The notes: generated from the letters alone by a model not told the origin. Shown: positions 1-9,205, counted from the first letter of the stretch. The stretch: 64,000 bases of DNA from Pueribacillus sp041725775 (GCF_041725775.1 NZ_JBEUEL010000006.1:59428-123427); one strand, 5' to 3'. Made by a program: numbers and translations.

Positions 1-3
1 AAA

Positions 4-399
4 TTAAAATGTCAGTGTCATCGTTGCGTCAGAAGCATATTCAACAAAGGTTGCTGCTCCTGCAACTTCGATTCCGTCAACAAATGCATCCTTGTCTAGA
101 CCCATGACATCCATTGTCATTTGGCAAGCAATAATTTTTACTCCAAGGTCCTTCGCTATTTCTAACATTTCTGGAATCGGTGGTACATTTTCTTTTTCAA
201 AGCCTTCTTTGAAATGTTCTTTTCCTTCAGGTATCGGCAATTGCTTATGTGCCTCTTTATGAATTAAATTTAAGCCTTCGAATGTAAAAAAGATCCCGAC
301 TTCTTTATCACTTGCTGCTGCCGCAGTTGCAATGTTAAACACTTTATACGCATCGAATAATCCACCATTACTTGCAATAATTGCTACTTTATCTGCCAT
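4..399 (-). CDS. DsrE/DsrF-family sulfur-relay protein
   Basis: A 131-residue protein of the DsrE/DsrF-like (peroxiredoxin-like) family, which handles protein-bound sulfur or persulfide in the cytoplasm. The sequence starts MADKVAIIASNGGLFDAYK, has the alternating beta/alpha pattern of the fold, and keeps a cysteine in IIACQMTMDVMG near residue 96. The start is set by GGAGG 8 nt upstream of the ATG at 399; an earlier in-frame ATG at 414 overlaps that SD. It lies 17 nt downstream of the TusA-rhodanese gene in the same operon, which suggests the two exchange sulfane sulfur. The exact partner is inferred. The stop codon is at 4-6, so anything further along the operon is outside the window. Confidence 0.85.
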   Translation of the reverse strand: MADKVAIIASNGGLFDAYKVFNIATAAAASDKEVGIFFTFEGLNLIHKEAHKQLPIPEGKEHFKEGFEKENVPPIPEMLEIAKDLGVKIIACQMTMDVMGLDKDAFVDGIEVAGAATFVEYASDATMTLTF

Positions 400-416
400 T
401 TTGTATTCCTCCAATT

Positions 417-989
417 TTATTTTGTTGTTTCAAGTGGACCCGTCCATTCAATCATACCTTGGACAACATTTGTTACATGTTTAAAACCTTTATCAGTTAG
501 TTGTTTACAAGCTAAATCACTTCGATTTCCCGAACGACAGACGATTAATATTTCATTTTCTGGGTCGAGTTCATTTGCTCTTTCGCCTAACTCCCCTAAT
601 GGGATCGATAGTGACCCAGGGATGTGGCCGAAATTATATTCAGCTGGTTCACGAACATCAATAATTGTTATTTCTTCATTCGCTTCGAGCTTTTTTAGAA
701 GCTCATCATTTTGAATGACATGAGGAAATTTCAATTCTTCTTTTTCCTCTGATTCACTTGCTTTACGCAAATAATGTTTAAGTACCTCGCCATCTTCTTT
801 CGTTCCAAGATATTGATGGCCACTACTTTTTGCCCAAGCTTGAATATCAGCAAGTGAGCCTTTATCTGTCGCTTGAACTTCAAGCACTTGACCAGGCTTC
901 AGTTCATTGACAGCTTTTTTTGTTCTTACGATTGGCATAGGACAAGCGAGTCCTTTAGCATCAACCACTTGATCAACTTGAATGCTCAA
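417..989 (-). CDS. TusA-rhodanese fusion sulfurtransferase (CstA-like)
   Basis: Two sulfur-carrier domains in one chain. Residues about 1-75 are TusA/SirA-like with the persulfide motif LACPMPIVRTKKA. Residues about 90-185 are a rhodanese with active-site loop CRSGNRS. The family moves sulfane sulfur between thiols; staphylococcal CstA, under CstR control, has this kind of architecture plus a DsrE-type domain, which here is a separate downstream gene. The annotated start is the TTG at 989, because the in-frame ATG at 1004 is embedded in the ATGGAGGG that forms the SD. The gene is transcribed from a strong sigma-A promoter at 1037-1065, divergent from the CstR-like regulator, so it is probably induced by persulfide or polysulfide (inference from family and layout). 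Confidence 0.88.
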   Translation of the reverse strand: MSIQVDQVVDAKGLACPMPIVRTKKAVNELKPGQVLEVQATDKGSLADIQAWAKSSGHQYLGTKEDGEVLKHYLRKASESEEKEELKFPHVIQNDELLKKLEANEEITIIDVREPAEYNFGHIPGSLSIPLGELGERANELDPENEILIVCRSGNRSDLACKQLTDKGFKHVTNVVQGMIEWTGPLETTK

Positions 990-1022
990 TAGTTTTCCCT
1001 CCATATTTTTGTTCAGGTACGC

Positions 1023-1038
1023 ATACCCGTATATGTAT
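1023..1038. promoter_or_regulatory. Candidate CstR/CsoR-family operator
   Basis: ATACCCGTATATGTAT has inverted ends (ATAC...GTAT) with a C-run on one side, resembling CsoR/CstR operators. It overlaps the -10 and start region of the promoter driving the TusA-rhodanese gene, where a repressor would block initiation. The palindrome is imperfect, and the assignment rests mainly on its position. Confidence 0.5.
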
Positions 1039-1065
1039 AATATATGACAAAAAAATATTTGTCAA
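1037..1065 (-). promoter_or_regulatory. Sigma-A promoter of the sulfur-relay operon
   Basis: On the minus strand TTGACA (1060-1065), a 17-nt spacer and TATTAT (1037-1042) give a near-consensus sigma-A promoter about 50 nt upstream of the TTG start at 989. Confidence 0.75.
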
Positions 1066-1200
1066 TAAGTGTTCAAACATCATGAATCTAAGATTCTCTT
1101 CACTGCTATTCAAAGCTATGCTATGATTTTTTTGAAACATCGAGTAAAATATGGTTTGATCTTCTTGAGTAAATAAAGCATGTAGGAGCGATAAAGAAAA

Positions 1201-1467
1201 ATGGAATATTCAAACGAAATTAAAAACCGTTTAAAACGAGCAGAAGGACAAGTTCGCGGAATTTTACGAATGATGGATGAAAGCAAACATTGCAAAGATG
1301 TCGTTAGTCAATTATCGGCCGTACGCAACGCGCTTGACAAAGCCATTGCACAAATTGTTGCTATGAACTTACAGCAATGCATTTTAGAAGAACAAGCGAA
1401 AGGAAAAGATAGTGGTTCAGACAAATTTGTCGAAGAAGCAATCGAATTACTTGTGAAAAGTCGATAA
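1201..1467 (+). CDS. cstR: CstR-like persulfide-sensing repressor (CsoR family)
   Basis: An 88-residue all-helical CsoR-family (DUF156) repressor. It begins with the family motif NRLKRAEGQVRGI and has the two conserved cysteines C31 (HCKDVV) and C60 (NLQQC). Copper-sensing CsoR proteins carry a metal-binding histidine four residues before the second cysteine; here that position is N56. This dicysteine, histidine-less pattern is typical of CstR, which forms interprotein di- or polysulfide bonds. An SD (TAGGAG) precedes the ATG. The divergent TusA-rhodanese/DsrE operon is the expected target, with a candidate operator at 1023-1038. No sqr or cstB-like persulfide dioxygenase is visible nearby. 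Confidence 0.85.
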   Translation: MEYSNEIKNRLKRAEGQVRGILRMMDESKHCKDVVSQLSAVRNALDKAIAQIVAMNLQQCILEEQAKGKDSGSDKFVEEAIELLVKSR

Positions 1468-1525
1468 ACATGAAAAAAATTATCTGATTTTTTAGCGTCC
1501 CTTAAATCGCTCGTGTGAAAAATAT

Positions 1526-1565
1526 AAAAAGCGAGGGGAAGAAACGTTACTTCAACTCGCTTTTT
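1526..1565. terminator. Bidirectional terminator between cstR and the HD-GYP gene
   Basis: AAAAAGCGAG (1526-1535) pairs with CTCGCTTTTT (1556-1565), giving a 10-bp stem with A/T runs on both sides. It serves both converging genes and overlaps the HD-GYP stop codon. Confidence 0.8.
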
Positions 1566-2658
1566 AAGTAAGGATCGCATCACAATCAGTAATTAAAATT
1601 GAAGGATGTTTTACTAGTTCAATTTCATACGGTCTCTCGATTGACCTTCCGTTCGAATCAGTAAGAACTCGTACTGACGGACGACTCGGAGACCCCATTT
1701 CATAATGAATAACAACCGCTGTTTCACCTGTATTTAATTTCACCGTTAAGCCAACGGGATATGTCGCAACAGATTTTTGAAATGCTTGCACATATTTCGA
1801 TTCAAAATGCGTGTATGTCCTTGCATACAAAATTTCCATTGCTTCATGGGGGAGCATTGCTTTCCGATATGGACGATTTGACGTTAAGGCGTCAAACACA
1901 TCTGCAACAGCTAAAATTTTACCATAAGGATGGATTTCGTCTCCTTTTAACCCTCTCGGATAGCCGCTTCCATCTAACTTTTCATGATGTTGCAACGCAC
2001 AGTGAGCAGATAATAATGAAATCGCCGGATCTTTACGCAAAATTTCGAAGCCATATTCTGTATGCATTTTAATCATTTCAAATTCGTCATCTTCAAGTGT
2101 ACCTTTTTTATTTAAAATGTCTGTTGGAATCTCACACTTACCAACGTCGTGCAACATACTTCCGATCCCAATTTCATTCAGCTGATTTTCATTAAACCCA
2201 AGATGAACCGTCATCGCCAATGTATACAACGTCACGTTAGTTGAATGCGAAAACGTATACGAATCGTGAGTGAAAATATCGGTCAATAAATTCATAACGT
2301 TGTTCATAGATTTTATTTCAGACAACAGATTTTTCAAAGCATTTTGCAATTTATCAATATTAATTCCTTCAAAAATTCGTTCTTTCTTTTTCTCATCTGA
2401 ATAAAATTGATGATAAATTTCAGAAATAGCGTTCGTTGTCTCGATCCGCAATTCCATCGGAATATGTTCATCAATTTCTATATCTTCAAGTCGTTCGTCT
2501 TCAATATAAACAAAAGAAATGCCACGTCTTTTCAAAGCATAAATCGCGCGTTCGGTTAAGCTCGTACCCCTCGCAATTAATACCATGCCTTGTTCACTAT
2601 AAATCGGCTTAGCCGTCACCATTCCCGCTTGACAGTTTAGTATCGACACTAATCTCAA
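1564..2658 (-). CDS. HD-GYP domain c-di-GMP phosphodiesterase
   Basis: A 364-residue cytoplasmic protein. The N-terminal about 110 residues form a small domain typical of Bacillales HD-GYP proteins, followed by an HD-GYP domain with the metal site LHDVGKCEIP and the signature HHEKLDGSGYPRGLKG. These residues predict hydrolysis of cyclic di-GMP to GMP. The start is a TTG behind AGGGTGGG. It stands alone, converging on cstR with a shared terminator. There is no visible sensor or GGDEF domain, so what activates it is not evident. The family is secure; activity is inferred from the intact HD and GYP residues. Confidence 0.9.
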   Translation of the reverse strand: MRLVSILNCQAGMVTAKPIYSEQGMVLIARGTSLTERAIYALKRRGISFVYIEDERLEDIEIDEHIPMELRIETTNAISEIYHQFYSDEKKKERIFEGINIDKLQNALKNLLSEIKSMNNVMNLLTDIFTHDSYTFSHSTNVTLYTLAMTVHLGFNENQLNEIGIGSMLHDVGKCEIPTDILNKKGTLEDDEFEMIKMHTEYGFEILRKDPAISLLSAHCALQHHEKLDGSGYPRGLKGDEIHPYGKILAVADVFDALTSNRPYRKAMLPHEAMEILYARTYTHFESKYVQAFQKSVATYPVGLTVKLNTGETAVVIHYEMGSPSRPSVRVLTDSNGRSIERPYEIELVKHPSILITDCDAILT

Positions 2659-3129
2659 GTTGTACCCACCCTAACTGGCTTTGTTCTTCGTTAATTGAAC
2701 TGTGTATGATACTATTATAACTTTTTTGTCGATAAATGAATATCATTTTTAACAATCCTATCCTCAAGAAACTCGAAGAACGAAGCCTAGTGAGTAAGTC
2801 AGTTCGCGGTAAACAAACAGGTCGTTCACATGATGTAATTCATGTCTGAGTGAAACAACAAAGAAATACTCAAAAGTTTGTACTCCAGCAAAATATTTAA
2901 AGAAGTAGATTCATTAGCATTAGTAAATGCACAAATAATTTTGCAAAAGAAGTTCAGTCGTATTGAATTTCCAAACAAACAATCTTATTCAACAAATATC
3001 GAACAATATGCTGTATTTCGATTTTAACAGAAACAGAATACGATTGACTTTGCGATGCGATGGATGATCTAGATGTCAAAGCGAACGAAAACTAACTCGA
3101 AAATCGCAGAAAGAAAAGCGAAGGTTAGT
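2659..3129. other. Gene-free stretch with a possible coding remnant
   Basis: About 470 nt without an intact gene. On the plus strand, two overlapping frames at roughly 2760-3028 read as protein-like text (LKKLEERSLVSKSVRGKQTG, then after a frame change LYSSKIFKEVDSLALVNAQI and on to a stop near 3028). This looks like a short decayed gene, but I do not recognise the family. Nothing else is evident. Confidence 0.3.
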
Positions 3130-3666
3130 TCACTCCCGTTGTTTTAAAAATAACGTTTTTACAAAGTCATGTTCATTATTAGCTTCAATATAAAGAATGA
3201 ACGGATCACATTCGTATAATAAAAATGACTGATGATCAAGCTCACTTTTTTCAATTCCAGTCGTTGATTTTCCAATTTGTGCTTCAACATGACGTAATTG
3301 GAGTGACTCGTCTCTTGATAAGTACACTTCAATGCTTGTAACAACTTCTTGATCGAATGGAACGAAGTACATAACATCACCATAAACGTAAAAATTCGCT
3401 CCACCCCACACTCCTTGCTCATCAGGACTTCCGATATTTGCGATAATGTCATTAATATTCGTCCCGATTGGATACTGAGCATGAATTAACTCACCTTTAG
3501 AAGCGAGGTGTAACAATTCCTCGTTAAAAACTGAATCGCTTAAGTTATCTGTTTCAACATTTTCTTGTTCAGCATGTACACGATTTGTTTCCGTTAAAGG
3601 GAATGGTGATTGACCGTTAATAAACATAATCATTAGCAAAGCAATGATGTGAAATCCTTGTTTCAT
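3130..3666 (-). CDS. Secreted YjgB-like protein (DUF4309)
   Basis: A 178-residue protein with an N-terminal hydrophobic signal segment (residues about 6-17) and a later VHA-like cleavage region. It is followed by a domain resembling the DUF4309 domain of B. subtilis YjgB (LASKGELIHAQYPIGTNI, then GSPDEQGVWGGANFYVYG). The role of this domain is unknown; it is exported or cell-surface in Bacillus. An SD (GGGGGAAG) precedes the ATG. It sits between degraded DNA upstream and downstream and has no operon partner. The family call rests on the spacing of the conserved G, P and Y residues and is moderately secure. Confidence 0.6.
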   Translation of the reverse strand: MKQGFHIIALLMIMFINGQSPFPLTETNRVHAEQENVETDNLSDSVFNEELLHLASKGELIHAQYPIGTNINDIIANIGSPDEQGVWGGANFYVYGDVMYFVPFDQEVVTSIEVYLSRDESLQLRHVEAQIGKSTTGIEKSELDHQSFLLYECDPFILYIEANNEHDFVKTLFLKQRE

Positions 3667-3735
3667 TACTTTCTTCCCCCTATTTTTTCTTTCCTCTTCT
3701 TGAGTTCTTTCTAAAGATCGTTCAAATATGTAAGG

Positions 3736-3750
3736 CTCACAAGATGTGAG
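3736..3750. repeat. ATCCT-type mini-palindrome, single
   Basis: CTCAC-AAGAT-GTGAG: 5-bp arms around a 5-nt core; on the minus strand the core is ATCTT. It has the same geometry as the paired copies at 7987-8029, 30175-30216 and 33022-33116. Confidence 0.6.
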
Positions 3751-3881
3751 TCAGTGTGATAAGTGTTAACTAACTTTTACGTTATTCACGTCAATATTTT
3801 ATGTTGCATCACTCAGAACTCCACTTCCCTTTTTGCCTTTCGATGTCCTCTCTTTTTAGAACTCACACTATTAATGTATTC

Positions 3882-3921
3882 AGAAAAAAATAAAAAAGCA
3901 CGGTAGCAAGCAAACTACCGT
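3882..3921 (-). terminator. Terminator of the acetoacetyl-CoA synthetase gene
   Basis: ACGGTAG (3900-3906) and CTACCGT (3915-3921) form the stem. On the minus strand the stem is followed by a long T-rich tract (3880-3897). Confidence 0.8.
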
Positions 3922-3930
3922 ACATTTTTA

Positions 3931-5919
3931 TTATTCCATTGAAAAATTTTTAGAAAAATCAATGAAAAAGTCAATCGTATTAGGATTACTCATTGCTCCT
4001 TTGTTAACGGCTTTTTCTACCGGAACACCGATGAGCAATTTTTTAATCGGGACTTCGAGTTTTTTCCCATTCAATGTTCTTGGTACTTCTTCGATTTGAA
4101 AAATATCGTTTGGAACGTGGCGCGGTGAACAGTTTTCCCGAATGCGTTTCGTTAGTTCAGATTTTAAAGTGTCGTCTAACTTAATTCCGTCGTCTAACAC
4201 GACGAATAATGGCATGTATGCTTTCCCTTTTTCATTGCTCACATCTATGACTAAGCTATCATTCACTCCTTCTACACTTTCAACCGCGCGATAGATTTCA
4301 CTCGTTCCCATCCGGATACCGCCTCGATTAATAGTAGAATCGGAGCGTCCGTATATTTGACAACTTCCGTCCGGTCTAATTTTTATCCAATCCCCATGTC
4401 TCCAAACACCTGGATACGTATCAAAGTAACTTTCGAAATAACGTGAACCATCGTGATCGTTCCAAAAGTAAAGAGGCATCGAGGGCATTGGTTCGGGTAC
4501 GACGAGTTCACCCACTTCATTCATTACTTCATTGCCACGTTCGTCATAAGCTTGAACTTTTGCTCCTAGTGCTCGACACTGTATTAAACCTGCGCGCACA
4601 GGTAAAATCGGAGAGCCAGTTACGAACGCTGTACATAAATCGGTACCACCACTAGCAGATGCAAGCCAAATGTCATCACCAACATTTTCATATACCCATT
4701 GAAACCCTTCAGGAGGTAACGGTGAACCTGTAGACATAACACTTTTTAGCCTCGATAAATCGAATTGTTCTCTCGGTTTCAATTTGTTATTCATACACAT
4801 TAATAAATAACTTGCACTCGTACCAAAGACGGTCATGCCTGTTTCTTCTGCAAATTCCCACATCGTATCTTTTTTTGGATAACTTGGATTACCATCATAC
4901 AAAATAATCGCTGAGCGAGCTAAAAGGGAACCGACGACAACATTCCACATCATCCACCCTGTCGTCGTAAACCAGAAAAATCGGTCATCTTCTTTTAGAT
5001 CACTTTGCAACACTGCTTTTTTCAAATGTTCAAGTAAAATGCCACCATGCCCTTGTACGATTGCTTTCGGAAGTCCTGTCGTTCCTGAAGAATAGAGCAC
5101 CCATAACGGATGATCAAATGGGACTTGTTCATACTCCAGATCAACAGGCTGACGTTCACCGATGAAATCATCCCAAAATTGCGCAGATGTTAAAGAAGCG
5201 ATATTTGGATCAGTCTTTAAATACGGTAAAACTATCGTTTTTTTAAGCGTTGGAATCGCAGCTTGAATTTGCTTAACCGTTTCAATCCGATCAAAATCAT
5301 GCCCCCCGTAGCGATAGCCGTCAACTGCGATCAAAATTTTCGGTTCAATTTGTTTAAAGCGATCGATAACCGTTGGGCTACCAAAGTCAGGTGAACAACT
5401 TGACCACGTTGCACCAATGCTAGCACATGCAAGAAAAGCGACGATAGCTTCCGTAATGTTAGGAATATATGCGACAACACGATCCCCACTTTGAATCCCC
5501 GATGCTTTTAATCGGTCCGCAAATAACGCCACTTCATCATACAATTGTTGCCATGTCATTTCCTCTAAAGGCCGAAGCTCCGATTTTGAAAGGATTGCTC
5601 GTTCATTTGGTCGCATATTTCTAAAAATATGTTCCGTATAATTTAACTTTGCTCCCTCGAACCATTTAGCCCCAGGCATTTGATGAGTCGATAAAACACG
5701 AGTATACGGTTCAGATGCTTGAATCTCAAAAAAGTCCCATAATGACTCCCAAAATTCTTCTACTTCAGTGACAGACCATTCCCACAGTGTTTCGTATGTG
5801 TCAAAGGACTTTTGTTTATGTATCTCTAGCCATTTCATATAGCGAACTAAGTTTGACTGTTCCTTAAACTGATCTGAAGGTTCCCATAAAAGCATTCCTT
5901 CTTGCACTCGTTGTGACAT
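3931..5919 (-). CDS. Acetoacetyl-CoA synthetase (acetoacetate-CoA ligase)
   Basis: A 662-residue ANL-superfamily adenylating enzyme predicted to activate acetoacetate to acetoacetyl-CoA with ATP. The N-terminal ACAS-type extension holds WFEGAKLNYTEH. The AMP-binding core has YSSGTTGLPKAIVQGHGG and the late motifs GDWIKIRPDGSCQIYGRSD. The C-terminal catalytic lysine region is RTLNGKKLEVPIKK. Length and motifs match AacS (about 650-660 residues) better than acetyl-CoA synthetase. An SD (GGAAG) precedes the ATG. It is monocistronic with a strong terminator. Likely use is ketone-body or acetoacetate assimilation, or supply of acetoacetyl-CoA for PHB-type polymers; no polymer genes are visible here. 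Confidence 0.92.
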   Translation of the reverse strand: MSQRVQEGMLLWEPSDQFKEQSNLVRYMKWLEIHKQKSFDTYETLWEWSVTEVEEFWESLWDFFEIQASEPYTRVLSTHQMPGAKWFEGAKLNYTEHIFRNMRPNERAILSKSELRPLEEMTWQQLYDEVALFADRLKASGIQSGDRVVAYIPNITEAIVAFLACASIGATWSSCSPDFGSPTVIDRFKQIEPKILIAVDGYRYGGHDFDRIETVKQIQAAIPTLKKTIVLPYLKTDPNIASLTSAQFWDDFIGERQPVDLEYEQVPFDHPLWVLYSSGTTGLPKAIVQGHGGILLEHLKKAVLQSDLKEDDRFFWFTTTGWMMWNVVVGSLLARSAIILYDGNPSYPKKDTMWEFAEETGMTVFGTSASYLLMCMNNKLKPREQFDLSRLKSVMSTGSPLPPEGFQWVYENVGDDIWLASASGGTDLCTAFVTGSPILPVRAGLIQCRALGAKVQAYDERGNEVMNEVGELVVPEPMPSMPLYFWNDHDGSRYFESYFDTYPGVWRHGDWIKIRPDGSCQIYGRSDSTINRGGIRMGTSEIYRAVESVEGVNDSLVIDVSNEKGKAYMPLFVVLDDGIKLDDTLKSELTKRIRENCSPRHVPNDIFQIEEVPRTLNGKKLEVPIKKLLIGVPVEKAVNKGAMSNPNTIDFFIDFSKNFSME

Positions 5920-6086
5920 CGTCGCATCTTCCTTTCAAAACTTTTTAAAATAAATATTCAAAAAACTGTGCTTATTCTAATTATAAATGAATTTACAATC
6001 GTTCGCGATTGAATTTTCACATATTTTCCAAATCCGATTCATATCTGCTATTCTAGTAGAAAGAATGTTAGAAAGTGATTGATTCC

Positions 6087-7856
6087 ATGTTACAACAAGC
6101 AGAAACGATCCTTAAAACACATTTTGGTTTTTCTTCGTTCCGACAAGGACAAAAGCAAACGATCCAGCATGTCGTACAGAAAAATAATACACTCGCCATA
6201 ATGCCAACAGGTGGTGGAAAGTCGATATGCTACCAAATACCGGCGATGTTATTTTCTGGCGTTACGCTTGTCATCTCACCGTTAATTTCACTCATGAAAG
6301 ATCAAGTTGATAGTCTACAAGCAGTTGGCATTTCCGCTACTTACATAAACAGCTCATTATCTTCTGAAGAAGTGTATGAACGTATTCAACAAATAAAACA
6401 AGGAAAATATAAATTAATTTATGTCGCACCTGAACGGTTTGAGTTCGATCGGTTCGTTGCACTTATCCGTTCATTAACGATTGAACTTGTTGCCTTCGAT
6501 GAAGCACATTGTATTTCACAATGGGGGCATGACTTTCGCCCAAGTTACCGTAACGTTGTGACGGTATTAAAACAATTGCCGTTCCAACCCATTTTTATGG
6601 CCCTTACAGCAACTGCAACGAAAGAAGTTGCTGCCGACATCCGTCAATTGTTAAACATTTCGAAAGAACATACCGTGATCACAGGGTTTGCTAGAAATAA
6701 CCTATCATTTCAAGTCATTAAAGGGGAGAGCAGCCATACGTTTTTACTAGATTATGTGAAGCAACATCACAACGCATCAGGCATCGTGTATACAGCAACA
6801 CGAAAAGAAACCGACCAACTACATGCGTTGCTTCTAAAACATGGTATGAAAGTAGAACGATATCATGCTGGTCTTTCCGAACTAGAACGCCAACGTGCCC
6901 AAGAACGATTTCTCTATGATGAAGTGGGAATTATTGTAGCGACGAACGCTTTTGGTATGGGAATTGATAAATCGAATGTTCGCTACGTTATTCATATGAA
7001 TATCCCAAAAAACATTGAAGCGTATTATCAAGAGGCTGGACGTGCAGGTAGAGACGGTGAAAACAGCGAATGTGTTTTATTGTACACACCTCGCGACATT
7101 CAGTTACAAAAATTTTTCATTGAAGAATCGACTGTAGATGAAAGTAGAAAAGCGAAAGAATATGAAAAACTACAAGCGATGATTGATTATTGCCATACCG
7201 AACAATGTTTACAGCGGTATATTTTACATTATTTTGGGGATGTGACTGCCGCAGATTGCGGAACGTGTGGAAACTGTAAAGATGATCGAAAACTTGAGGA
7301 TATTACACGTGAGGCACAAATGATTTTTTCTTGTATTAAGCGGATGAAAGAACGCTTTGGAGTAACAATCGTGGCCCAAGTGCTAAAAGGCTCAAAAAAT
7401 AAACGTATCCAAGATCTGAAACTTTCACAGCTATCAACATATGGACTCCTTTCAGCAAAAACGGAAAAAGAAATTACCGAATTGATTAACTTCTTAATTG
7501 CAGAAAATTATCTTGGACTAACCGATAGTAAGTATCCCGTCGTAAAATTGAAAAATAAAGCGAAATATGTACTAATTGGAGAAAAGTCAGTCTATAAAAA
7601 AGCGAAATACGAATCGACTGTTTTCAAAGAAGATGACGAACTCTTTCAAAAGTTACGAGCCCTTCGTAAACGGATTTCGGAACATGAACAAATTCCACCT
7701 TATATCGTTTTTTCTGATGCAACACTAAAAGAAATGTGTGCACGATGCCCACAAGATAAACGGACGATGTTATTAGTACAAGGTGTCGGTGAAACGAAGT
7801 TTGAAAAATATGGTGAGCGATTTTTAAAAGAAATTAAATCACACGTTGAAACATGA
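6087..7856 (+). CDS. recQ: ATP-dependent DNA helicase RecQ
   Basis: An SF2 3'-5' DNA helicase of 589 residues from this start. It has Walker A MPTGGGKS (about 39-46), the DEAH box in FDEAHCISQWGHDFRPSYR, and motif VI YYQEAGRAGRDG. The four-cysteine zinc site (YCHTEQC and DCGTCGNC) is followed by the winged-helix RQC region and a C-terminal HRDC domain (about 525-589, ending near GETKFEKYG). An upstream in-frame GTG exists at 6075, but it sits inside GAAAGTGATT, which matches the anti-SD, so the ATG at 6087 is the better start. The protein acts in recombinational repair and fork processing. The gene is monocistronic. Confidence 0.95.
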   Translation: MLQQAETILKTHFGFSSFRQGQKQTIQHVVQKNNTLAIMPTGGGKSICYQIPAMLFSGVTLVISPLISLMKDQVDSLQAVGISATYINSSLSSEEVYERIQQIKQGKYKLIYVAPERFEFDRFVALIRSLTIELVAFDEAHCISQWGHDFRPSYRNVVTVLKQLPFQPIFMALTATATKEVAADIRQLLNISKEHTVITGFARNNLSFQVIKGESSHTFLLDYVKQHHNASGIVYTATRKETDQLHALLLKHGMKVERYHAGLSELERQRAQERFLYDEVGIIVATNAFGMGIDKSNVRYVIHMNIPKNIEAYYQEAGRAGRDGENSECVLLYTPRDIQLQKFFIEESTVDESRKAKEYEKLQAMIDYCHTEQCLQRYILHYFGDVTAADCGTCGNCKDDRKLEDITREAQMIFSCIKRMKERFGVTIVAQVLKGSKNKRIQDLKLSQLSTYGLLSAKTEKEITELINFLIAENYLGLTDSKYPVVKLKNKAKYVLIGEKSVYKKAKYESTVFKEDDELFQKLRALRKRISEHEQIPPYIVFSDATLKEMCARCPQDKRTMLLVQGVGETKFEKYGERFLKEIKSHVET

Positions 7857-7865
7857 ATATGAAGG

Positions 7866-7895
7866 GGGGACTATCTATCTGGTCTCCTTTTTATT
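7866..7895 (+). terminator. Probable recQ terminator
   Basis: GGGGAC (7866-7871) pairs with GTCTCC (7882-7887) through one G-T wobble, followed by a T-rich run. Confidence 0.55.
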
Positions 7896-7986
7896 TTGCG
7901 CTTTTTAATAGTTCGATTTCAACGAGATTATCGTGATTGGATTTAATAAGAATATCCATACTTTTAAATGTTCTTCTGCTAAATTC

Positions 7987-8029
7987 GTGCACTTCCTGTG
8001 CACAACGCAGAAGTCAGTACATCCTGTAC
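7987..8029. repeat. Paired ATCCT-type mini-palindromes
   Basis: GTGCAC-TTCCT-GTGCAC (7987-8003) and GTAC-ATCCT-GTAC (8017-8029) are separated by AACGCAGAAGTCA, which begins like the AACGTCTGC spacer of the copies at 30175 and 33076. The pair lies between the convergent recQ and MFS genes. Confidence 0.7.
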
Positions 8030-8047
8030 AAGTCAATTATTTACTTT

Positions 8048-9205
8048 TTAACACAATGCACTTTCGTCAATTTTCGATTTTGTTGAACCGAGCAAAATCA
8101 AAGCGCCTGTAACTAAAAACACGCTAATCATTCCAAACGACTGAGCGACGATTCCGAAAGCAAACGGAGCGACGGTTTGCGTGAGACGATTCGACGTTAA
8201 GCGAAAACCTAATCCTTCGGCTACTCTGTCTCTCGGTAATGATTGCAGAGTTGTTGAAATCGTTAATGGCTGACCGATCCCAAGCCCAACACCGAGTAAA
8301 AATGATAATACGCCTAACCATACGGCATTGTGAGACAGTGGCATAAGCACAAAAAACAATCCCGAACTAACGATTGATAATAAAATCACATTTGCTCTTC
8401 CGAGCATTTCTATGAGTTGTGGCATAAACAAACGAATAAAAATTCCTGCAAGGGCGTTAATTGATACGATGACACCAATGCTTGTGCTGCTTAATCCAAA
8501 CTGCAAGCCGAGAAGCGGAAAATACGCCGCAAACATATCTTTGCCTAACAAAACTAACGAACTAATTAAAAACGCCCTTCTGACATTTCTTATTTTCAAA
8601 AGATAAAACGTTGCAAAAACGGAGCCTAACGGCTGTTGCTTTTGCTTGTCTTCCATTTCATACGGTGTTAAAGACGCTACAAACACGAGTGACAAGAGCC
8701 CGACGAGGCTTAAAATGAAAAACGCGTTGGATATCGAAAGCATGTCCGCAAGCAAACCACCGGCTAATGGTCCGACAAAGCTACCAATGGCTGCTCCAAT
8801 GCTAAACTTAAGTATATTTTGCTCTCTTTCTGATGGGGTGGAAGAATGACCTGCATAACTTTGTGCGGAAACGACAAACACTGTATTCGCAATTCCAGCG
8901 GCAAGCTGTGACAAAATAATTCCGAATAAATGCGTTGAAAAGAATGGAATCATGAGCGCGAGTGAGCCGATAACCGCGCTTAACATAATTGGAGTCTTAC
9001 TTCCCACCCTGTCCACGATCTTCCCAATGCGTACCGCAAATAGTAACGATAAAAATGGAAACATCGAAACGACGATTCCGATCTGAATAGAGCTTGCGCC
9101 AAGCTCATTCGTAAACAACGGAACGAGAGGGCGAGTACCCATCATTCCGATCATAAAAAACGCAGCGATGATTCCGAGTTGAACATAATCATGTCTAGTT
9201 GGCAT
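8048..9205 (-). CDS. MFS transporter
   Basis: A 385-residue major facilitator with about 12 hydrophobic segments. It starts PTRHDYVQLGIIAAFFMIG and carries the MFS loop after helix 2 (RIGKIVDRVGSK) and the export-type helix 5 motif GAAIGSFVGPLAGG, which suggests drug or metabolite efflux from the cytoplasmic membrane. The substrate cannot be read from sequence. It is divergent from an EamA exporter with about 110 nt between them, so both could respond to the same signal. Helix TM5 with G...GP..GG supports antiport rather than symport. Confidence 0.82.
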   Translation of the reverse strand: MPTRHDYVQLGIIAAFFMIGMMGTRPLVPLFTNELGASSIQIGIVVSMFPFLSLLFAVRIGKIVDRVGSKTPIMLSAVIGSLALMIPFFSTHLFGIILSQLAAGIANTVFVVSAQSYAGHSSTPSEREQNILKFSIGAAIGSFVGPLAGGLLADMLSISNAFFILSLVGLLSLVFVASLTPYEMEDKQKQQPLGSVFATFYLLKIRNVRRAFLISSLVLLGKDMFAAYFPLLGLQFGLSSTSIGVIVSINALAGIFIRLFMPQLIEMLGRANVILLSIVSSGLFFVLMPLSHNAVWLGVLSFLLGVGLGIGQPLTISTTLQSLPRDRVAEGLGFRLTSNRLTQTVAPFAFGIVAQSFGMISVFLVTGALILLGSTKSKIDESALC

